Of a stretch of 64,000 bases of DNA, positions 20,035-32,580 are shown in pieces. Under the pieces are notes generated by a model. That model had not been told where the DNA came from. It saw nothing but the letters and a program-made list of their open reading frames with translations, and ran no database searches. A program made the position numbers and the translations under genes. This DNA is from Myotis daubentonii. Lineage: Eukaryota; Chordata; Mammalia; Chiroptera; Vespertilionidae. The stretch is taken from positions 10,328,145-10,392,144 of the forward strand of contig NC_081851.1 in assembly GCF_963259705.1 (NCBI RefSeq). The letters are read 5' to 3'. Every line of letters begins with the position of its first letter. Position 1 is the stretch's first letter.

Positions 20035-23000
20035 TCTTCAGAATATTTCACCCCAAAGCCACAGAATATACATTCTTCTCCAGTGCACATGGGACATTTT
20101 CAAAGATAGACCACATATTAGCACATAGGCAAAGTCTCTTCAAATTCAAGAGGATAGAAATCATAACAAGCATCTTCTCAGATGACAGTGGCATCAAACT
20201 AGAAATCAACTACAATAAAAACAATGGGAAAAAAATCAAACACTTGGAGGCTAAATAGCATGCTATTAAACAATGATTGGGTTACCAAAGAGATCAAAGA
20301 AGAAATAAAAAGCACCTTGGAAACAAATTACAATGAAAACACAACAATCCAAAATCTATGGGACACAATGAAAGCAGTCCTGAGAGGGAAGTTCATAGAT
20401 CTACAAGCATACCTCAAAAAAACAAGAAAAAATGGTAATAAATTACCTAACCCTGAAACTTAAAGAATTAGAAAGAGAGAAACAAGAAAAGCTCACAGTA
20501 TCCAGAAGGAAGGAGATAATAAAGATCAGAGAAGAAATAAATGACATAGAGAACAACAAAAAAAATACAAAAGATCAATGAAACCAAGAGCTGGTTCTTC
20601 TAAGGATAAACAAGATTGATGAACCTCTAGCCAGGCTCACCAAGAAGCAAAGAGAGAGGACTCAAATAAACAAAATCAGAAATGAAAGAGGTGAAGTAAC
20701 AATTGATCCCACGAATATACAAAGGATTGTAAAAAAATACTATGAACAACTCTATTCCAACAAAGTGGACAACTTCAACAAAATGGACACATTCCTAGAA
20801 AAATACAAGCTTCCAAAACTCAATCAGGAAGAATCAAAAAACCTGAGTAGGCCGATAACTACTGATGAAGTTGAAACAGTAATCAAAATGCTTCCAGCAA
20901 ACAAAAACCCTGGACCAGATGGCTTCACAGGGGAGTTTTACTGAACATTCAAAGAAGAACTAAAACCAATCCTTCTCAGACTATTCCAAAAAATGCAAGA
21001 GGAAAGCACAATTCCAAGCTTTTTCTATGAAGCCAGCATTACCCTAATCCTAAAACCAGATAAAGACACCACAAAGAAAGAGAATTACAGCCCTAACCGG
21101 TTTGGCTCAGTGGATAGAGCTTCGGCCTGCGGACTCAGGGATCCTGGGTTCGATTCCGGTCAAAGGCATGTGCCTCGGTTGTGAGCACATCCCCAGTGGG
21201 GGACGGGCGGGGGGTGCAGGAGGCAATTGATCAATGTTTCTCTCTCATCGATGTTTCTAACTCTCTATCCCTCTCCCTTCCTCTCTGTAAAAAAAAAAAT
21301 CAATAAAAATAGAAAGAGAATTACAGGCCAATATCCCTGATGAACATAGATACTAAAATCCTCAACAAAATTCTAGCAAACTGGATCCAGCATTACATTA
21401 GAAAGATCATACACCATGACAAGTGGGATTTATTTCAGGGATGCAAGGCTGGAACAATATCCACAAATCAATAAATGTGTTACACCATATAAACAAATTG
21501 AGAGACAAAAATCACATAATTGTATCGATTGATGCAGAAAAGGCATTTGACAAAGTCCAACACCCCTTTCGGATAAAAATGCTCAGCAAAGTGGGAATAG
21601 AAGGATCATATTTCAACATAATAAAAGCCTTATGTGAAAAACCAACAACATACTCAATGGGCAAAAACTAAAACCATTTCCCTGAAGAACAGGAACAAAA
21701 TAGGGATGCCCACTTTCACCACTCCTGTTCAACATAGTACTGGAAGTGCTAGCCAATGCAATCAGACAAGAAGAAGAAATAAAAGGTATCCAAATTGGAA
21801 AAGAAGAAGTAAAATTGTTAGTATTCACCGATGACATGATACTGTACATAGAAAACTCTAAAGACTCCATCAAAAATTATTAGGATTAATAAATGAATTC
21901 AGCAACATAGCAGGATACAAAATTAATGCCAAGAAATTGATGGCATTTTTATACACCAACAGTGAACTTACAGAAAGAGAGATTAAAAAAACAATCCCAC
22001 TTATCATTGCACAAAAAAATTAAGATACCTAAGAATAAACTTAACTAAGGAGGTAAAAGACATCTACTCAGAAAACTACAGGATGTTGAAAAAAGAGATA
22101 GAGGAAGACATAAACAGATGGAAGAACATACCATGTTCATGGATTGGTAGAATCAACATCATTAAAATGTCCATACTAACCATAGCAATCTATAAATTCA
22201 ATGCACTCCCCTTTAAAATAGCAACAGCTTATTTCACAGACCTAGAATGAACTCCCCAAAAATTCATCTGGAATGAAAAACGACCCTGAATAGCTGCAGC
22301 GATCCTGAGAAAGAAGAACAAAGTAGGAGGGAATCTCAATACCAGATATCAAGCTGTATTACAAAGCCACTGTATGGCACAAGAACAGTCATATAGATCA
22401 ATGGAATAGAATAGAGAACCCAGAAATTGACCTGAACCACTATGCTCAATTAATATTTGACAAAGGAGGCAATAACATACAATGGAGTCAAGACAGTCTC
22501 TTCAATAAATGGTGTTTGGGAAATTGGACAGATACATGCAAAAAATGAAACTAGACCACCTACTTACACTACACACAAAAATAAACTCAAAATGGATAAA
22601 GGACTTAAATGTAAGATGGGAAACCATAAAAATACTAGAGGAATCCAAAGGCAACAAAATTTTAGACATATGCTGAAGCAATTTCTTCATGGATACAGCT
22701 CCTAGGGCATTGGAAACTAAAGAGAAAATAAACAAATGGTACTATATCAAAATAAAAAAGCTTTTGTACAGCAAAAGAAACCATCAACAAAACAACAAGA
22801 AAGTCCACTGCATGGAAGAATATATTTTCCAATGTTATCACCAATAAAGGTTTAATCTTCAACATTTATAGGGAACTCGTACAACTTAACAAAAGGAAGA
22901 TAAACAATCCAATCAAAAAATGGGCAAAGGACCTAAATAGACACGTTTTGAAAGAGGACAGTCAGAAAGCCAAGAAACATATGAAAACATGCTCAAAGTC

Positions 23001-23775
23001 ATTAATCATCCAAGAGATGTGAATCAAAACAACAATGAGGGTACTAGCTCACACCTGTCAGAATGGCTATCATTAACAAATCAACAAACGACAAGTGCTG
23101 GAGAGGATGTGGAGAAAAAGGAACCCTCCTGCACTGCTGGTGGGAATGCAGACTGGTGGAGTTTCCTCAAAGACAGTATGGAGTTTCCTCAAAAAGTTAA
23201 AAATGGAACTTCCATTTGACCCAGTGATCCCACTTCTAGGAATATATCCCAAGAAACCAGAAACACCAATCAGAAAGGATATATGCACCCCTATGTTCAT
23301 AGCAGCACAATTTACCATAGCTAAGATTTGGAAACAGCCTAAATGCTCATCAACAGATTAATGGATTAGAAAACTGGTACATCTACACAATGGAATACGT
23401 ACCCATTTGCCACAGCATGGATTGAACTGAAGAGCATTTTGCTAAGTGAAATAAGCCAGTCAATGAAAGAAAAATACCACAGGATCTCACTCATTTATGG
23501 ATAATAAAGACCATTATAAACTAATGAACAAAAATAGATACAGAGGCAGAGCAGCATTGAACAGACTGTCAAACTACAGCGGGAAGGCTGGGGAGGAATG
23601 GGGGGAGGGAGGTAAGAGATCAACCAAAGGACTTGTATGCATGCATATAAGCATAACTAATGGACACAAGATACTGGGGGGTAGTGGAGGCCGGGGGAAG
23701 GTCAAGGGGGAAAAAAGGAGACATACGTACTACTCTTTGTAATACTTTAAGCAATAAAACAAAATAAAAAAATAA
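20035..23775 (+). mobile_element. LINE-1 ORF2, 3' UTR and tail
   Basis: Rest of the 5'-truncated L1. It resumes with FHPKATEYTFFSSAHGTF (20050-20110), then RT motifs [11 protein letters not shown] (21529-21561) and FTDDMILY (about 21824-21847, catalytic Asp pair kept). The C-terminal region precedes a 3' UTR (about 23530-23750) with G-rich stretches, and the A-rich tail ends near 23775. Stops and frameshifts break ORF2 repeatedly. A Ves SINE is inserted at 21091-21310. Confidence 0.9.
21091..21310 (+). mobile_element. Ves SINE in L1
   Basis: Full-length Ves with tRNA-like head ('cggtttggctcagtggatag', 'gggttcgattccggtcaaag': A and B box-like) and CT-rich, A-rich end. Perfect 16-bp duplication 'agaaagagaattacag' at 21075-21090 and 21311-21326. 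Confidence 0.95.
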
Positions 23776-23984
23776 AGACTAATTAAGAAGCCATTTAAAT
23801 AATTCAAGCAAGGGATAGTGATATTCTGAACATGTCAAAAGCATGGAACATGGAAAGAATCATTCTTTTCATTCCAGGTGTACTAAGAGGTAAAATCTTC
23901 ATATATTGCTTCAATATTGACAATGGAAGGAAGTGGGGAAGCCAGATATGAAAGATAATTCCATTTAAAAAATATGGGGGTCCA

Positions 23985-24385
23985 CTGTATGGGAAAACAT
24001 ATTCTCCAGTGATGCATCTGATAAGGAGTTAATTTCCAGAAAATATAAAGAACTCATATAACTCAACACCAGGAAGACAAAAAATCCAATTTTAAAATGG
24101 GCAAAAGACCTGAATAGACACTTCTCCAAAGAGGACATACAGATCTCCAATAGACATATGAAAAAATGGTCAACATCGCTAATCATCAGAGAGATGCAAA
24201 TAAAATCTATATTGAGGTATCACCTCACATCTGCCAAAATGGCTACCATCAGTAAGTCAACAATCAACAAGTGCTGGTGAGGATGTGGAGAAAAAGAAAC
24301 TCTACTTCACTGCTGGTGGGAATGCAGACTGGTGTAGCCACTAGGTAAAATAATATTGAAATTCCACCAAAAAATTAAAAATTGA
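23985..24385 (+). mobile_element. LINE-1 ORF2 3' fragment
   Basis: Plus-strand C-terminal ORF2 segment ('ccaatagacatatgaaaaaa' region to 'gtggagaaaaagaaactc'). Stops abruptly at the start of the next L1's 5' UTR, without a tail. Confidence 0.85.
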
Positions 24386-26536
24386 TGATTCCAAAATGGC
24401 GGCAGAGTAAGTGTAAGCTGCACTGACACACTCCCAAGACAAAACTGGAATTAAAACTGAAATATAGAGAAACCATCCTGAATAATCAACTGAAGACTAG
24501 CTGGAGAGAACCCTGATAACCAAGAATGGAAAGTAGAGACTACAAAGAGACTGGTAGGAAGTGCAGAGGCATTAAAGGACTTGCCAGACTCCCACAGACA
24601 GCATTTGAAGTTCCAAAAGGATATTATAGATGTGGGGGGGTTCCCATGGAGAACTCTGGGGTTTAAACCCTAAGCTGAGCTCCCCAGCCCAGAGCACCAG
24701 AACTGAGAAAGATACCCATAGAACATCAGGGTGTGAAAAGCAGCAGGGTTGCTGTCTGCCAAGGAGAGACAGCTGGAAAGGCAGGCACCCTCTTAAAGGG
24801 CCAATGCACAAAATTTCCTATGCAGCCATTCACCTTGGGCTCCAGAAGAGGTAGGGCAGAGTGGACTGGAGTTGTGTTAGCAGAAGCCAGGGTTGGGGGC
24901 TCTGGGGTTAGAGCTTAGAAGGCACACACCCTGGTTTCCCGTGCTGGTCATTCCCTCATACTGCAGAAGACATCTTTCTCAGACAAACTTTTGCTATTCC
25001 ACGTGCTTTTTGCCTGGGGGAAGGGAGGTGTCCCACCCTACTGTAAAACACCTTGCTCCACCCTGTGGCATTTCTGAGGCCCATTAAGAGATTGAGAATA
25101 ACAGTCAGCCTGCAGGCAATAGCAATTGTCCCATTCTATTGGAAAATGTCTCACCCCACCCTGCGATCAATAGCCTAAGGCTAATCGAGACTGAATAGCA
25201 ATCAGACTACAGGCAGAGGCACATCTTTGGAGGCTTTGAGTCCTTCTCTGATCTAATTCTGGGCTCAAGGGTAGGAAAAGCATACCTTGTGCACATCTTG
25301 GTCCTTCCAAAAGGCACCCAGCCCCAGCAGAGGGAGCCACACACTGTGGATTGCCGATAGCTCCAAACAGGGTACTCGAGTCAGTCAGAAACATCTGACA
25401 CTGTCCTGCACTAAAGATCGGGAGGTGTAGTAGATGTACCTAATACAAAGCCACAAACCCAAACAGGAGCCAAACATGGGAGACAAAATAACAAGCTGCA
25501 AATGAAAGAACAAGAGAATTCCTCCAGAAGAAGAGCTAAATGAAATGGAGATAAGAAATTTATCAGACATAGAGTTCGGAATAATGACAAAAATACTCAA
25601 CAACATGAGAAGAGGTATAGTAACTATGAAGAATGGCATAGCACTAACAAAGAACACGGTGGAAGGAATACACAGCAGATTAGGGGAAGCTGAGGATCGG
25701 ATCAGTGAATTAGAAGTCATGGTAGAAAAAAATCATTCATACATAAAGGTCACTACATAATACTAAAGGGATTGATCCAACAAGAGGGTATAACCCTGGT
25801 AAACATATATGCAACCAATATTGGGACACCTAAATATATATAAAAAAAAAACTTCTGAAGGATGTAAGGGAGAGGTTAACAGCAATACAGTTATAGAAGG
25901 GGACTTTAACACTCCATTGACTTCACTGGATAGATCTTCCAGACAAAAAAATTAACAAGGAAACAGTGACTGTAAAGGACACACTGGATCAGATGGATTT
26001 AATTGGCATGTATAGAGCATTTCACCTCATAGCTGTAGAAAATACATTCTTCTCAAGTACACATGGCCATTCTCAAACATAGACCATGTGTTAGGACATA
26101 AAACAAGTCTCTACAAATTCAAGAATTTTGAAATCATATTAAGCATCTTCTCAGATCATGATGGAATGAAATTAAATGAACTAGTAAAAACACTCAAAAA
26201 CATCCAAACATATGGAGGCTAAATAGCATAGTATTAAAAAAATGAATGGTTTACCAATGAGATCAAGAAAGAAATAAAAAACTTCCTGGAAACCAATTAA
26301 AATGAACACACAACAAAATCACTGGACATAGCAAAAGCAATCCCAAGAAGGAGGTTCATAGAATTATAGGCCTACTTCAAAAAAAACCAGAAAAAACTAA
26401 TAATAAACCATTTAAAGAACTTGAAAGAGAACAAGAAAAGCCAAGTAAGTAGAAGGAAGGAAATAATAATAATTAGAGCAGAAATAAATGACACAGAGAC
26501 TAAAAAACAATATAAAAAAATCACTGAAACCAAGGG
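24386..26536 (+). mobile_element. LINE-1 with 5' UTR and internal deletion
   Basis: Begins with an L1 5' end ('gattccaaaatggcggcaga', YY1-like site). A 5' UTR of about 1.1 kb leads to an ORF1 N-terminal coiled-coil piece (25545-25741; translation MEIRNLSDIEFGIMTKIL, LGEAEDRISELE). At about 25742 it jumps straight into ORF2 endonuclease sequence ('aaggtcactacataatacta'), which continues to about 26536 and stops without a tail. The ORF1 RNA-binding part and the first part of ORF2 are missing. Confidence 0.82.
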
Positions 26537-27426
26537 CTGTTACGACTCAGCAATTAAAGGAAATGAACTGATGATGTAGGGGCCGCTGGGCTACGGTTGT
26601 CAAGGGGCAGACGCGATGTTCACATGGTGAAGCTTCCCGGAGTCCTTTCATTGACCTGAGAAAGCAAGTGTTTCTAAAATATGGACTGCACTTCAAAACA
26701 ACTGGATTCTACCAGATCGGCAATTAATTAGCTAGCTAGGCTACCTAAGATGAGTCACTTAATTTTTGAGTCTCATTTCCTTAGCAGAACCTTGTAAAAG
26801 CAATATTCCTAATAGGTGGGTTGGGGTTCCGTTGGGAACCCAGGCTGAGGGCCACAGCTCCCCGGGCACGTCCTCTGGGCCTGTTTCAGGCCTCTGCTGG
26901 CTCCTGGGCATGGCTAGCATTCCCAGGGTGGGTGGGGCTAGGAAGTGACTATTTGCTGAATAATCAAACTTTGATGTGGTTCAGGTCTGGGGTTAGGCCA
27001 GACTTTGGTTTAGGATACTTGGACCCATTGAACCCCACCCGCTGAGACTGAGCCTGACTTACCTTGGTCTCCTCATCAGCTCTCAGGCTGGGAATGGCTG
27101 AGCGTGGCTCCCTGGGTGGCTTGAAGATAGAAAAATTCCCAGATTCCCCTTGGACTGCTATTGTCTACAGACTGCCTGGCCTTGAGTCAGCTGCCTGGAG
27201 CCGAGGCCCAGGGTGGCAGCCCACTCATTCTTTCTTCCCGGTGCCCAACGTCTTCTGTTTGCCCCTCCAGGAACCGCCCCCCAACCCCCCATGTCTACTG
27301 CCCAGTGCTCGGCCTTTGCAGCCAAGGGCTCTTTTGCATTGTCATTTGCTTCAGTTTGGTTACCAAGGCACTCCCAGGGGTCCAGTGGGGAGGAGAGTGA
27401 GGTTAGCTGTTTATTGCCTGTGGGAT
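26537..27426. other. no gene seen; possible MIR trace
   Basis: Mostly single-copy DNA. Near 26745-26800, 'agtcacttaatttttgagtc' resembles the conserved part of a MIR. No gene recognised. Confidence 0.45.
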
Positions 27427-28600
27427 TCTTGGGTGACTGTGGGGGAGCCTGGGGTGACTGTGGGGAGCCTGGGGTGACTGTGGGAGCAGCCTGGGGTGAC
27501 TGTGGGGAGCCTGGGGTGACTGTGGGAGCAGCCTGGGGTGACTGTGGGGAGCCTGGGGTGACTGTGGGAGCAGCCTGGGGTGACTGTGGGGACAGCCTGG
27601 GGTGACTGTGGGGGCAGCCTGGGGTGACTGTGGGCGCAGCCTGGGGTGACTGTGGGCGCAGCCTGGGGTGACTGTGGGGAGCCTGGGGTGACTGTGGGGA
27701 CAGCCTGGGGTGACTGTGGGGGCAGCCTGGGGTGACTGTGGGCGCAGCCTGGGGTGACTGTGGGGGAGCCTGGGGTGACTGTGGGGACAGCCTGGGGTGA
27801 CTGTGGGGACAGCCTGGGGTGAGTGTGGGCGCAGCCTGGGGTGACTGTGGGAGCAGCCTGGGGTGACTGTGGGGGCAGCCTGGGGTGACTGTGGGGACAG
27901 CCTGGGGTGACTGTGGGCGCAGCCTGGGGTGACTGTGGGGGAGCCTGGGGTGACTGTGGGGACAGCCTGGGGTGACTGTGGGGACAGCCTGGGGTGAGTG
28001 TGGGCGCAGCCTGGGGTGACTGTGGGAGCAGCCTGGGGTGACTGTGGGGGCAGCCTGGGGTGACTGTGGGGACAGCCTGGGGTGAGTGTGGGCGCAGCCT
28101 GGGGTGACTGTGGGAGCAGCCTGGGGTGACTGTGGGGAGCCTGGGGTGACTGTGGGGAGCCTGGGGTGACTGTGGGGAGCCTGGGGTGACTGTGGGAGCA
28201 GCCTGGGGTGACTGTGGGGAGCCTGGGGTGAGTGTGGGCGCAGCCTGGGGTGACTGTGGGAGCAGCCTGGGGTGACTGTGGGGAGCCTGGGGTGACTGTG
28301 GGGAGCCTGGGGTGACTGTGGGAGCAGCCTGGGGTGACTGTGGGGGAGCCTGGGGTGACTGTGGGGAGCCTGGGGTGACTGTGGGCGCAGCCTGGGGTGA
28401 CTGTGGGGAGCCTGGGGTGACTGTGGGGGCAGCCTGGGGTGAGTGTGGAATAGCCTGGGGTGACTGTGGGGGCAGCCTGGGGTGACTGTGGAATAGCCTG
28501 GGGTGACTGTGGGGAGCCTGGGGTGACTGTGGGGACAGCCTGGGGTGACTGTGGGGAGCCTGGGGTGACTGTGGAATAGCCTGGGGTGAGTGTGGGGGTG
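27427..28600. repeat. 20-23 bp minisatellite with higher-order pattern
   Basis: About 54 tandem copies of 'gcctggggtgactgtggg' followed by a variable 2-5 bp joint (ag, agcag, cgcag, acag, gcag, aatag). A few units carry 'gtgagtgtg' instead of 'gtgactgtg'. An eight-unit block starting near 27728 is repeated near 27904. The 498-codon minus-strand frame and the plus-strand frames across it are artefacts: the unit has no stop on the minus strand in any phase. Confidence 0.97.
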
Positions 28601-28603
28601 CTT

Positions 28604-29096
28604 ACATCCCTCCATCAAATTCAGGGTTTCTCTCATGACAGCCTTTCTTACCATTTTCTTCTCTTGGGTTCCCTTCCCTCAGCCATCCACCCTGTAGGTG
28701 GTAGCAGCCCTATTGTTACCCTGGTTTTCTGAGCTGTCCCATGTGGTTTTCCTGATCTGTCCCTATCTTCATTAGTTCTCCCACGGTACCCTAATGTGAG
28801 GTGCCCTCTCCTTGCTGCTGGGACCCTCACTGGTCTCTCCTTGGATGTCAGACAGGTCCACAGGGGGCAAGGATTTCTGCCAGCTTTTGTTCACCTCCCT
28901 GCTGTGGCCCCAGCGTCAGAAAAGCACAGGCGCAGGGAGGTGCTCACCAAGTAATTAAATGGCCGAGTGGATGGAAATAAGTGAGCACTCCCTGAGCAGC
29001 GTGTGGGCCTTTGCTCACGAAGGGGAGGGCACAGGTGCTCTTCACGGTGGGAGAGGCTGAGGACTGAGAGGGACCTCTGACTGGGAGAGCTGTTTT
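28604..29096. other. no gene seen
   Basis: About 490 bp of single-copy DNA between the minisatellite and an old L1; nothing recognised. Confidence 0.55.
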
Positions 29097-30400
29097 TTCC
29101 TTTTTCAAATTGTGGTAAAATATACATAACAAAATGTGCCAGTCTAATCCTTTTTAAGTCTACAGTCCAGCACAGGGAGGGCCACAATGGGTTCTTAAAC
29201 TGGACCGGAGGGCCGGAACAAAAGCATGGATGGAGTGTTTGTGTGAACTAATATAAATTCAAAGTAAACATCATTCCATAAAAGGGTACGGTCTTTTTTT
29301 TTTTTTTAGTTTTATTCATTTCAAACGGGCGGATCTGGCCCGTGGGCCGGAGTTTGCCCACGGCTGGTCCAGCAGCATGAAGTGCATTTGCATTGCTGTA
29401 CACCATCAGCTCCATAACCTCTTCATCTTCTCAGACTGAAACTCAATACTCACTAAACAGCGTCTCCCCCTTCTCCAGCCTTTGGCAACCACCGTTCTAC
29501 TTTTTGTCTCAGTAAATTTGACTACTTGAGGTACCTCCCACAAGTGGAATTAAACAGCATTTGTCCCTTTGTAACTGGCTTGTTTTGCTGAGCATGTCAT
29601 GTTGGAGCATCCATGTGGGAGCCTGCGTCAGAAGGTCCTTCTTTCTTAATGGCCGAATAACATTCCACTGCATGTATGAGCGCATTTGGTGTAGCCGCCC
29701 ATCCACTGACGGACACATGGGTTGCTTCCGCCTTGTGGTTATTGCTAACGATGCTGCGATGAACATGGGTGTGCAAATATCTATGAGTTTCTGCTTTCAG
29801 TCATTTGGGGTACACGCCCACAAGTGGACTTGCTGGATCACACAGTAATTCTTGTTTTAACTTTTTGAGGAACCACCATATTGCTTCCTACAGTGGCTAC
29901 ACCATTTTACATCCCTGCCGCAGTGCACAGTGTTCCAGCTTCCCCACAGCCTCCCCAACCTTGCTACCTTCTGGGTTGTTGTTGTTTGTAGCAGCCGTCC
30001 TAATGGGTGCAACATGGGACTTCATTGTGGTTTTGATTTGCATTTTCTAATAATCAGTGATGATAAGCATCTTTCCATATGCTTTGCGGTCATTTGTGTG
30101 TCTTCTTCAGAGAAATGTCTGTTCAAGTCCGTGCGTTTTAAAGTGAGCTTGTTGGGTTTTCTTGTGGTGACTTGTAGGAGTTCGTCACATGGTCCACAGA
30201 GCAACTGTTTGTTGGGTAAATGCTGTGCACCGATTTCCCATTGGCGACCTTTTTATTCTGCTGAAAGTGTCCTTTGACACAAAAAAGTTTGTAATTTTGA
30301 TAAAGCCCAATCTACCTGTTTATTCCTTTTGTTGCTTGTGCCACATCTGGAGAATCTTTGGGGCGTCACTGCAATTAGGAGGTACATCTTTCCACCATGG
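29097..30400 (-). mobile_element. old LINE-1 3' end, split by a hAT
   Basis: Minus-strand L1M-type 3' UTR and ORF2 end: 'aattgtggtaaaatatacat', 'ggcaaccaccgttctacttt', 'gcatccatgtgggagcctgc', and so on. The sequence is continuous across the hAT insertion at 29173-29366. Confidence 0.82.
29173..29366. mobile_element. non-autonomous hAT element
   Basis: 194 bp, flanked by a perfect 8-bp duplication 'gtccagca' (29165-29172, 29367-29374). Starts 'cagggagggccac' and ends 'gtttgcccacggctg'; carries the hAT-typical 'ggatctggcccgtgggccgg' near the right end. No transposase. Confidence 0.88.
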
Positions 30401-31404
30401 ACCTGCCCAGCGCCCTTTACCCGCGAGCAGAGCCTGGGGACCCAGAGCGATCAATTCTCCTTACCAGACGGTGGGCGAGCTTCCTGCTGCAGGAAACGTC
30501 TGCTCATCTGGGGCCTCGCAGAGTCCTCACAGCACAGATGGGGGCTGGAACATGCCGGATGAGTAAATAAAGGGGTAACTGAATAAATGGCTCTCGGTGG
30601 AGCAACACTGGCCTCTCCACAGGGCTGTAGAGCCTCAGCTCTGACTGTTCTCAAAAGCTCTTTCTCTCTTTCTCTCCTTCCCTCCGGTCCCAGCAGGTTG
30701 CTGCTCAGTGGGCCCCGGCTTTTCTGATGGTTTGCAGTATGACAATACTGCTCTATGGCTCCCAGCCGTGGCCTCATTTCCCTGCTTCTTTAACGAAAGG
30801 GACGTGTCTTCTGTGGGAAATTGTTGATTTATTGAGTGACCAGAACCGTTCCTGTTCCTAATAGAAACCAGCATAGACAAGCTACTCGCTGAAGGCGAGC
30901 AAGGGGCAGGACCGGCTGCTTCTGCGTAGGAAATTAATGTCATCGCCCCTGGGGCGTCCCTGCCAATTTGGAGCTGAGCTTCACCTGGATGTTCCCCCTC
31001 GCACGGACAGCCCTCCTCAGGACATCCAGTCCAAACACCTTCTTAATGACCTTGTGCACAGAACTCTCCCATGAGCCCCAAGTCTCATGGAACACAAATT
31101 CAATATAAAGTCAAAATCAGGAGCATTCATCCCACAATAAAAGAAAATCTACTGAATGAAGCATGAATGCTTGTTAATTATCTCTTTCTATTTTTTCATT
31201 CTTTTTAGAGCTGCTGGTATCACTATCAAACAAGGAGTGGGTGGCACCAAAATTAAGGAAAAAGTAATAAGAGAAAAACATGAAATTAAGACAATTCTGT
31301 CAATTAACTTTTTGAGCAAACTGGGAAAAAGCTGTCATTACAAGTCATTATGTGATTTTAGCAGCAGAACATTCCAGTATGGTTTAGGTCTTTCTTGTCC
31401 TGTT
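30401..31404. other. no gene seen
   Basis: About 1 kb of single-copy DNA. Several frames of 60-125 codons overlap on both strands without any recognisable protein. Confidence 0.5.
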
Positions 31405-31632
31405 GGGGGGAGTTTGAAAAGTCATGGCATTCTAGAAAGAAGGGAGTCTGGGTTTGAATCCTTGGGGCGCCTCTCCCTTCTCTCGTATGACCCTGCACAA
31501 GAAATAACAGCAGTTTTAATCTCTGTTGGCTCATCTGTAAAAGAGGGATGCAATGAAAAATGCTGAAGGGAGCTGCTATGGGATGAAATGAAACTGCGTT
31601 TGTGAAGCATGTATCATGTGCTCAATAAATCA
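31405..31632 (+). repeat. MIR SINE, nearly full length
   Basis: Ordered MIR motifs: 'gagtctgggtttgaatcctt', 'gttggctcatctgtaaaaga', 'gaagcatgtatcatgtgctc' and the end 'aataaatca'. Confidence 0.72.
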
Positions 31633-32165
31633 CCCCTTACCTCCTCCTCCCACTGGGGTGGCATTTGGCGTGGGGTGGAGTTGTTGTTAGGCGATTACTA
31701 ACTTAAATAACAGACTAGTGGCAGGCCAGATCACCAAGGCCCTGTGGACACAAAAATGCTTTTTGTTTTAAAAAAACAAAAAACAAAAACAAGACATTGT
31801 CTCCTTTGTCCGCTCACTCTTCCGTCAAACGTTTGTGCGCCTTGAGAAAGGGCTGATGGCAGCGCAGGGTTCACCTGCTTGGCCCGGGGAGCTCAGCCTG
31901 ATTTGCAGTTTGCTTCTTCCATGACTTTTTGTTCCAAGATCTTTGGGTCAGTCTGGGTGACGCATCAGTCAACGTGTGAATTTCCCACGTGCCTGTAAGC
32001 CCCAAAGCTGAGCTCCAGGCGGTTCATTCGTGGCTGCCCACACACCGCCAAGAGAGAGCCTGCGAGAGCCACAGGGACCGCTGGCCTGCGTTTAGGAAAT
32101 GTTTGCCTCATCTCATTCCATTTCATTTCCTCTTTCTCAAGGCCCAAACAAGGGGAGAGACTGAG
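31633..32165. other. no gene seen
   Basis: Single-copy DNA with an A-rich tract near 31770-31795; nothing else recognised. Confidence 0.5.
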
Positions 32166-32390
32166 GCCCTAGCCCATTTGGCTCACTGGATGGAGCATCG
32201 CCCCGTGGACTGAAGGGTCCCAGGCTCGATTCCGGTCAAGGGCATGTACCTCAGTTGCAGGCTCATTCCTGGCCCTGGGCAGGGTGCGTACAGGAGGCAA
32301 CTAATCGATGTGTCTCTCTTACATCGATGTTTCTCTCTCTGCCTCCCCTCCCACCCTTCCACTCTCTCTAAAAATCAATGGAAAAGTATC
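32166..32390 (+). mobile_element. Ves SINE
   Basis: Head 'tttggctcactggatggagc', B-box-like 'ggctcgattccggtcaaggg', CT-rich region and 'aaaaatcaatgg' end. No clear flanking duplication seen. Confidence 0.9.
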
Positions 32391-32497
32391 CATTGTTTGG
32401 TAGCTTATATCCATTGTTTAGATATTTGGTAGCTTGGGGTTTTTTTCTTTCACTTTTTTTTTATTTTTTTGGAATCTGGCAGATGAATCACATCTTG

Positions 32498-32580
32498 CCA
32501 CTTTAAAAAAATCTTTATTGTTGAGAGTATTACAGAGGTCCCCCTTTTGTCTCCTCATTCCACCCCCCCCCACTCTTTCA
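32498..32580 (-). mobile_element. LINE-1 3' end, severely truncated
   Basis: 'aaaatctttattgttgagag' then 'tattacagaggtcccccttt' matches the 3' terminus of the L1 at 35237. Only about 80 bp present. Confidence 0.7.

Noticed and set aside
21091..21170. tRNA genes at Ves heads
   Set aside because: A and B box-like motifs belong to the tRNA-derived SINE heads and are followed by SINE bodies; no complete cloverleaf gene is expected.
27427..28600. Regularly spaced repeats suggesting CRISPR
   Set aside because: Units are back-to-back with 2-5 bp joints, no unique spacers, and the DNA is mammalian.
27158..28654. 498-codon minus-strand open frame rich in Pro/Gln/His/Ser
   Set aside because: It coincides with the 20-23 bp minisatellite. 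The unit lacks stops on the minus strand in all phases, so the frame is open by construction.
31156..31566. 136-codon plus-strand frame starting with a hydrophobic stretch
   Set aside because: Its second half is a MIR SINE and the first half is AT-rich single-copy DNA; the 'signal peptide' look is chance.
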